Shown: one piece after another, positions 7,544-10,803 of the stretch
How positions within the stretch are numbered: the stretch's first letter is position 1
How the letters are laid out: every line of letters begins with the position of its first letter
Assembly (NCBI GenBank): GCA_022448765.1
Contig: JAKUTI010000081.1
Span: forward strand, 1 to 10,803
DNA length: 10,803 bases
From: Pseudomonadales bacterium
GTDB taxonomy: Bacteria; Pseudomonadota; Gammaproteobacteria; Pseudomonadales; Azotimanducaceae
Direction of reading: 5' to 3'
Made by a program: the position numbers and the translations under genes
Notes under the pieces: generated by a model
Databases searched by the model: none
Told to the model about the DNA's origin: nothing
The model's input: only the letters and a program-made list of their open reading frames with translations

Positions 7544-8605
7544 GTGACAGTGGAAAAGAGCGCGGATACTAACTTATACCGAAATACCTACCAAGGACGT
7601 AGAGGAATTCTCGTCGTCAATCTAGGATCACCCGACACCCCAAGTACTCCTGACGTTCGACGCTACCTCAACGAGTTCTTGATGGACCCATACGTAGTCT
7701 CGCTGCCTTGGATCCTGCGCCGGTTAATCGTATCCGCTATTCTTATATCTAGACCACCGCGGACAGCCAAGGCGTATCAAAGCATTTGGAACGAAGCCGG
7801 ATCCCCTCTTGTTTCCTTGACGGGTGAGGTCGCCGACGGAATTCGCAAAAAAAGTGGACTCCCTGTCGCCACGGCAATGCGGTACGGGCAGCCTCAAGTG
7901 GAGGCAGCGATCGATGCCCTAGGCAACGTTGATGAGGTCGTCCTGATGGCCCTTTATCCACAACACGCCAATTCGACCCGAACTACTACGATCAAAAAAG
8001 TGGCAAGTGCGATTGGTCAGAAACGCTTATTGGTACTACCACCTTACTATAACGACCCAGACTTCCTGCGCACGCTCGGTTCTCATGTGGAGAGCCATCT
8101 ACCCGAAACTGCGGAACATCTTTTATTCAGCTATCACGGACTTCCAGAGCGCCACATAACAAACGCCGATCCCACCAAGAGTCACTGTCTAAGAACGGAT
8201 TCGTGTTGCATTGTAGATTCAATGGCTCACCCAACGTGTTATCGACATCAATGTTTCTCGATCACGCACGCCATCGGGACACTGCTCGGGATCGACCATA
8301 GCCAAAGCTTCCAGTCTCGAATCCGTCCCGGCAAGTGGCTGCAACCGTCGACTACCCGCATCGCGATGGAGTTGGCACGTCGAGGCGTAGGGCACCTGGC
8401 CGTCGTCTGCCCATCATTTGCAGTGGACAACCTGGAAACGCTTGAAGAAATCGGCGAACAACTTTCCGCAAATTTTCAAAAAGCAGGCGGCAGAGAACTG
8501 ACGTTGATCCCAGCTCTCAACGCGGCAAAGGAATGGATTCATGTTTTATCGCAATGGGCGACCGGTCCCGTCGATAGATTTGAAGAAGTGTCTACACGGC
8601 GATAA
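7544..8605 (+). CDS. hemH: Ferrochelatase with internal cysteine-rich insert
   Basis: HemH inserts ferrous iron into protoporphyrin IX, the last step of protohaem synthesis. It opens with the conserved GILVVNLGSPDTPSTPDVR and carries SYHGLPERH (His198 equals the catalytic His of E. coli) and a DNLETLEE motif whose first Glu (298) is the proton-handling acid. From GTG 7544 it has 353 residues, longer than the 320 of E. coli, largely through a short N-terminal extension and an insert after the active-site His. The insert has cysteines 215, 221, 222, 232 and 237 (C-x5-CC-x9-C-x4-C, ending CYRHQCF). This pattern resembles ferrochelatases described as holding a [2Fe-2S] cluster through internal cysteines, as in Myxococcus, not through a C-terminal tail. 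Starts at GTG 7550 or, overlapping hisH, TTG 7490 are possible; none has a good ribosome site. It is convergent with the downstream lysR-type gene. Confidence 0.94.
   Translation: MTVEKSADTNLYRNTYQGRRGILVVNLGSPDTPSTPDVRRYLNEFLMDPYVVSLPWILRRLIVSAILISRPPRTAKAYQSIWNEAGSPLVSLTGEVADGIRKKSGLPVATAMRYGQPQVEAAIDALGNVDEVVLMALYPQHANSTRTTTIKKVASAIGQKRLLVLPPYYNDPDFLRTLGSHVESHLPETAEHLLFSYHGLPERHITNADPTKSHCLRTDSCCIVDSMAHPTCYRHQCFSITHAIGTLLGIDHSQSFQSRIRPGKWLQPSTTRIAMELARRGVGHLAVVCPSFAVDNLETLEEIGEQLSANFQKAGGRELTLIPALNAAKEWIHVLSQWATGPVDRFEEVSTRR
7566..7594 (-). promoter_or_regulatory. Candidate promoter of hisH-hisF-oxidoreductase
   Basis: On the minus strand TTGGTA (7594-7589) and TAGTAT (7571-7566) lie 17 bases apart, an acceptable sigma-70 spacing, and an overlapping TATAAG offers an alternative -10. 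Transcription would start near 7559, giving a leader of about 22 bases before the hisH ATG. The element lies inside the first codons of hemH, as any hisH promoter must here. It was found by eye and could be chance in coding sequence. Confidence 0.3.
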
Positions 8606-8648
8606 GGAGTCTTTGCCGACACGCATATCCGGCAACATTACCGACGAC
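8606..8648. other. Short convergent gap with a weak inverted repeat
   Basis: Between the hemH stop and the stop of the LysR-type gene, TTGCCG (8613-8618) and CGGCAA (8630-8635) form a 6-base-pair stem with an 11-base loop. It is not followed by a T run on either strand, so it does not look like a standard intrinsic terminator. It could still weakly separate the two converging transcripts. Confidence 0.2.
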
Positions 8649-9503
8649 CTATATCGATACGGCGTGCGACACGAGCGCTTCATGAAAATTCTGGATCAAC
8701 GGTCGCGCAAACATTGACTTACGTGCCACGAATCGTACTGGCCGGTGCATCCCTTGTTGGCCTACGTCAATTAGGAGTTCCTCGGCTATGCCGAGTGTGA
8801 CTGCAACGCCCTTCGGAACCAACCCGTTTCCAAATCCCTGGATCGCCATCTGCCCAGCCGCAAAGAACGATTCCATCGACGTTCTCCTCCTAAGTTTTAA
8901 CCGTCGCATGTCGTCTTCGATCGACGTCCAAGCACCCGACCTTGACTCAATCGTAATCACGTCCAACGGGTCAAAAACCTTGTATCCAGTTCGCACAAGG
9001 CCCGATGGAATGACGACCATCGGTTCGAGATGAATAACTTCAGATTGTAGGTCTGCCTCGGCATCAGCCACGCCTGTGCAGACCCCGACCATATACTCGC
9101 CAGCTCGTATTCGATCCAACACGGCCGGTGACCGTTGGGCATGAAACTCAAATTCGACCTCGGGTAGATCAGCCTGGACGACGGCGAATAAGCGAGGTCC
9201 CCAGCTCGATAAAATAGCTTCCGAGACACCAACAATAATACGACCCTTACGAAGCGCATTATCTTCCAGAAACACGCCCCGAACTTCTTGGAGCAGAGGA
9301 GCGACCTTGTCAACCAACTGACGGCCGTGATGCGTTAACGCAACTCGCCGGCCGTGCCGCTCAACGAGCTTACGGTCATAATAGCCCTCTAGCGAGGCAA
9401 TGCGCTTACTCACGGCACTTTGCGATATCTTCAATCGCGTCGCCGTTTCCATCATGGTTCCCGTTATCGACAGTTGAACCAGGGTCTCTAAGTTTTCGAT
9501 CAC
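8649..9503 (-). CDS. LysR-family transcriptional regulator
   Basis: LysR-type regulators are cytoplasmic tetramers that bind DNA through an N-terminal winged helix-turn-helix and sense a small molecule through a two-lobed C-terminal domain. From GTG 9503 the product has 284 residues. The helix-turn-helix spans about residues 16-40 (METATRLKISQSAVSKRIASLE), with a wing containing LVERHGRRVALT, and the effector-binding domain starts near GRIIVGVSE (88-96). A TTG at 9539 would add 12 residues before the normal family start and would place the repeat region inside coding sequence, so the GTG is preferred; GGA precedes it at a workable distance. It is divergent from the TSUP permease gene, the usual layout for a LysR regulator and its target. 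The inducer cannot be inferred. Confidence 0.92.
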   Translation of the reverse strand: MIENLETLVQLSITGTMMETATRLKISQSAVSKRIASLEGYYDRKLVERHGRRVALTHHGRQLVDKVAPLLQEVRGVFLEDNALRKGRIIVGVSEAILSSWGPRLFAVVQADLPEVEFEFHAQRSPAVLDRIRAGEYMVGVCTGVADAEADLQSEVIHLEPMVVIPSGLVRTGYKVFDPLDVITIESRSGAWTSIEDDMRRLKLRRRTSMESFFAAGQMAIQGFGNGLVPKGVAVTLGIAEELLIDVGQQGMHRPVRFVARKSMFARPLIQNFHEALVSHAVSI

Positions 9504-9562
9504 GACATTTATTCCAAGAACTACTTTCTTATATTCCAATTATTCTCTTTTCTCATTGCCGG
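9504..9562. promoter_or_regulatory. Divergent regulator/permease control region with candidate LysR operator
   Basis: The 59 bases between the two starts are AT-rich compared with the flanks. TATTCCAA occurs twice as an exact direct repeat, at 9510-9517 and 9532-9539, a period of 22 bases or about two helical turns. Between them AAGAA (9516-9520) and TTCTT (9526-9530) form an inverted repeat with a five-base centre. LysR-type proteins bind interrupted dyads in such divergent gaps, usually as two sites on one DNA face, so these are plausible regulator sites. TTATAT (9529-9534) could serve as a -10 for the permease gene, but I see no clear -35. Confidence 0.4.
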
Positions 9563-10351
9563 GTGAAGGCTCACAGTCATCCGGCGCGCACTTACTTGAG
9601 TTATTCCGTGGCGATTTTGGTTTTGCTCTGCGTATTGTTGACTGCCACCCTGTCGGGAATCGCCGGCATGGCCGGCGGCATGATCCTAATGGCGGTCCTG
9701 GTAACGGTCCTACCGGTCGCAAGCGCGATGATTTTGCACGGCGCGGTTCAGAGCATTGCGAACGGTTCTCGATTTTGGTTCTTACGTAGGAACATGGTCT
9801 GGCACGTAATCCCTCCATACCTCTTCGGCGCTACGATCGTCGTTGCCGGATTTGTTTTCACGACCATCGTCCCCGATCCGTCGTTGGTCTTGCTGCTGGT
9901 CGGGACCTTTCCGTGGATCGCACGGCTAGTCCCCCGCCTCGGGGGACTCGACATCTCGAACCCACCTAATGCTTTCGCGTGCGGAATTTCGGTAACTGCC
10001 GCCCAGTTGCTAGCGGGCGCCTCCGGGCCTCTACTCGACGTTTTTTACTTGAAGAGCTCACTCAACCGGTACCAAGTAGTCGCGACCAAAGCGTTTACTC
10101 AAGCACTGGGACACCTCATCAAACTTATCTATTACAGTAGCATCGCAATCGTCGCGGTCGAACCGATCGACTCATTGCTCACTCCTAGCTTCATCTTCGG
10201 TTCCGTTATCCTCGCGATAGCAGGCACCTGGATCGGAACACGTTTTTTAGACCGCGTTAACGAAACCACCTTTCGAATCGTTACAGGCAGGATCATTCTC
10301 ATCTTGGGTACCCTGGCGATATTGAAAGGAACTTGGGAATTATGGGCGTAA
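9563..10351 (+). CDS. TSUP-family membrane permease (TauE/SafE, sulfite exporter-like)
   Basis: The 262-residue product is a polytopic inner-membrane protein of the TSUP family, whose studied members export or import sulfite, sulfoacetate, thiosulfate or other small organic anions. About eight hydrophobic segments are visible (roughly residues 14-33, 35-60, 81-102, 105-122, 139-158, 176-200, 207-227 and 239-258). The repeat-like SGIAGMAGGMIL near the N-terminus and TQALGHLIKLIYY in the second half match the family's two-repeat build. The start is taken as GTG 9563, which lacks a clear ribosome site; a GTG at 9608 is a possible later start but would cut into the first helix. It is divergent from the LysR-type gene and probably controlled by it. 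The substrate is unknown: no sulfonate or taurine gene lies in the window. Confidence 0.88.
   Translation: MKAHSHPARTYLSYSVAILVLLCVLLTATLSGIAGMAGGMILMAVLVTVLPVASAMILHGAVQSIANGSRFWFLRRNMVWHVIPPYLFGATIVVAGFVFTTIVPDPSLVLLLVGTFPWIARLVPRLGGLDISNPPNAFACGISVTAAQLLAGASGPLLDVFYLKSSLNRYQVVATKAFTQALGHLIKLIYYSSIAIVAVEPIDSLLTPSFIFGSVILAIAGTWIGTRFLDRVNETTFRIVTGRIILILGTLAILKGTWELWA
9928..9948. repeat. Perfect 9-bp inverted repeat inside the permease gene
   Basis: AGTCCCCCG and CGGGGGACT flank a three-base CCT, giving a very stable GC-rich hairpin in the mRNA. It encodes residues of the loop between predicted membrane segments four and five (VPRLGGL). There is no T run after it. It may be chance from the codons for Pro, Arg, Leu and Gly, or it may slow ribosomes during membrane insertion. 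Confidence 0.7.
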
Positions 10352-10385
10352 CCAACGTTCTCGACGGCGATAACCCATCAGGTGC

Positions 10386-10803
10386 TTAAGCGGGACGGAT
10401 CACAAATAGCAAATCGCCAATATTCACCTGTTGACCAGACGCGACGTTGGTACGAACGACCTCATACTCACAACCCGTTTCGTAGAGATCAGTCTCGCCG
10501 GTATTGAAGTCAGCGATGCACAGCGGTGTGAAAATCTTAAACGCTTCCAGTTGACAGAGTGTGTCGGTCACACCGATTCGGTCACCTTCCATCACATACT
10601 CTGGTTCGGCCGGGGTCGGCGTCGAATAGAAAATGCCGGTCGTAGGTGACAACACTTTCAATTCATCGCTGCCATCGATCCGAATCGATTCCTCCCCAAA
10701 AGCCGTTGTTGTATCCCCTGAGGCGGCGTCAATTTCAGCAATAAGAGCATCAACGTCAATTCGTTCAAGGAATGCTGGTAAATAATTTGTGTCGTACTTG
10801 CCA
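10386..10803 (-). CDS. Biotin-dependent carboxylase subunit, C-terminal part with biotinyl/lipoyl domain (runs off the right edge)
   Basis: The frame enters from the right edge (GKYDTNYLPAFLERID...) and ends at TAA 10388-10386, giving 139 visible residues. About the last 90 form a BCCP-like biotinyl/lipoyl domain: PTTGIFYSTPTPAEPEYVMEGD matches the opening of acetyl-CoA carboxylase carrier domains, and GQQVNIGDLLFVIRP matches their last hairpin. The expected biotinylation site reads LEAFKIF, with the Lys at 10538-10536; the usual EAMK has Phe for Met. The loop after the site is longer than usual. The KYDTNYL segment upstream resembles the end of a biotin carboxylase domain, so the whole gene may be a fused carboxylase plus carrier alpha subunit; this is inference from little sequence. 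Leu codon TTG 10661 is internal, not a start, because the frame continues to the edge. Substrate unknown. It is convergent with the permease gene, 34 bases away. Confidence 0.75.
   Translation of the reverse strand, partial: GKYDTNYLPAFLERIDVDALIAEIDAASGDTTTAFGEESIRIDGSDELKVLSPTTGIFYSTPTPAEPEYVMEGDRIGVTDTLCQLEAFKIFTPLCIADFNTGETDLYETGCEYEVVRTNVASGQQVNIGDLLFVIRPA

Noticed and set aside
8613..8635. Intrinsic bidirectional terminator between hemH and the LysR-type gene
   Set aside because: The stem is only 6 base pairs with an 11-base loop and there is no T run on either strand.
9540..9818. 92-codon minus-strand frame opposite the start of the permease gene
   Set aside because: It is Arg- and Pro-rich without a domain, and the plus strand gives a coherent multi-helix membrane protein.
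1..10803. Mobile elements, CRISPR arrays, tRNA genes or a defence-type system
   Set aside because: I found no repeat-spacer pattern, transposase or integrase motif, terminal repeats or tRNA-like fold; the window is filled by recognisable genes with short gaps.

Overview
The window reads as a stretch of a gammaproteobacterial chromosome. The main reason is the left half: lptF (partial, leftward) divergent from a rightward pepA-holC-valS block, a gene order well known in Gammaproteobacteria, with each protein close in length and motifs to its E. coli counterpart. I see no insertion sequence, phage gene, tRNA, rRNA or CRISPR array. Nearly all of the window is coding and most genes overlap or almost touch. 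The genus cannot be told from this sequence.

Layout. (1) 1-259, minus: N-terminus of the LPS-export permease LptF. (2) 260-406: divergent promoter region. (3) 407-5173, plus: leucyl aminopeptidase PepA, DNA polymerase III chi subunit HolC and valyl-tRNA synthetase ValS. pepA and holC share one base; a 70-base gap before a TTG-started valS holds a possible 25-codon mini-ORF. (4) 5174-7537, minus: hisH, hisF and a PIG3-type quinone oxidoreductase, all overlapping, transcribed towards valS; the valS and oxidoreductase stop codons abut with no base between them. (5) 7544-8605, plus: ferrochelatase HemH carrying an internal cysteine-rich insert, its start only 6-12 bases from the divergent hisH start. 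(6) 8649-9503, minus: a LysR-type regulator, divergent from (7) 9563-10351, plus: an eight-helix-like TSUP (TauE/SafE) permease; the 59 bases between them hold repeats that look like a regulator site. (8) 10386-10803, minus: C-terminus of a biotin-dependent carboxylase subunit, with EAFK in place of the usual EAMK around the biotinyl lysine.

Functionally this is mostly housekeeping: envelope LPS transport, peptide turnover, replication clamp-loader accessory, tRNA charging, imidazole-glycerol-phosphate synthase and haem synthesis. The LysR/TSUP pair is a small accessory unit whose substrate cannot be told. I do not see a previously undescribed multi-gene system. The points most worth checking are the orphan hisHF pair without hisA, the internal Cys cluster of HemH, the hisH/hemH divergent junction, the variant biotinyl site, the LysR operator candidate and the frequent non-ATG starts (5 of the 10 genes whose start is visible).
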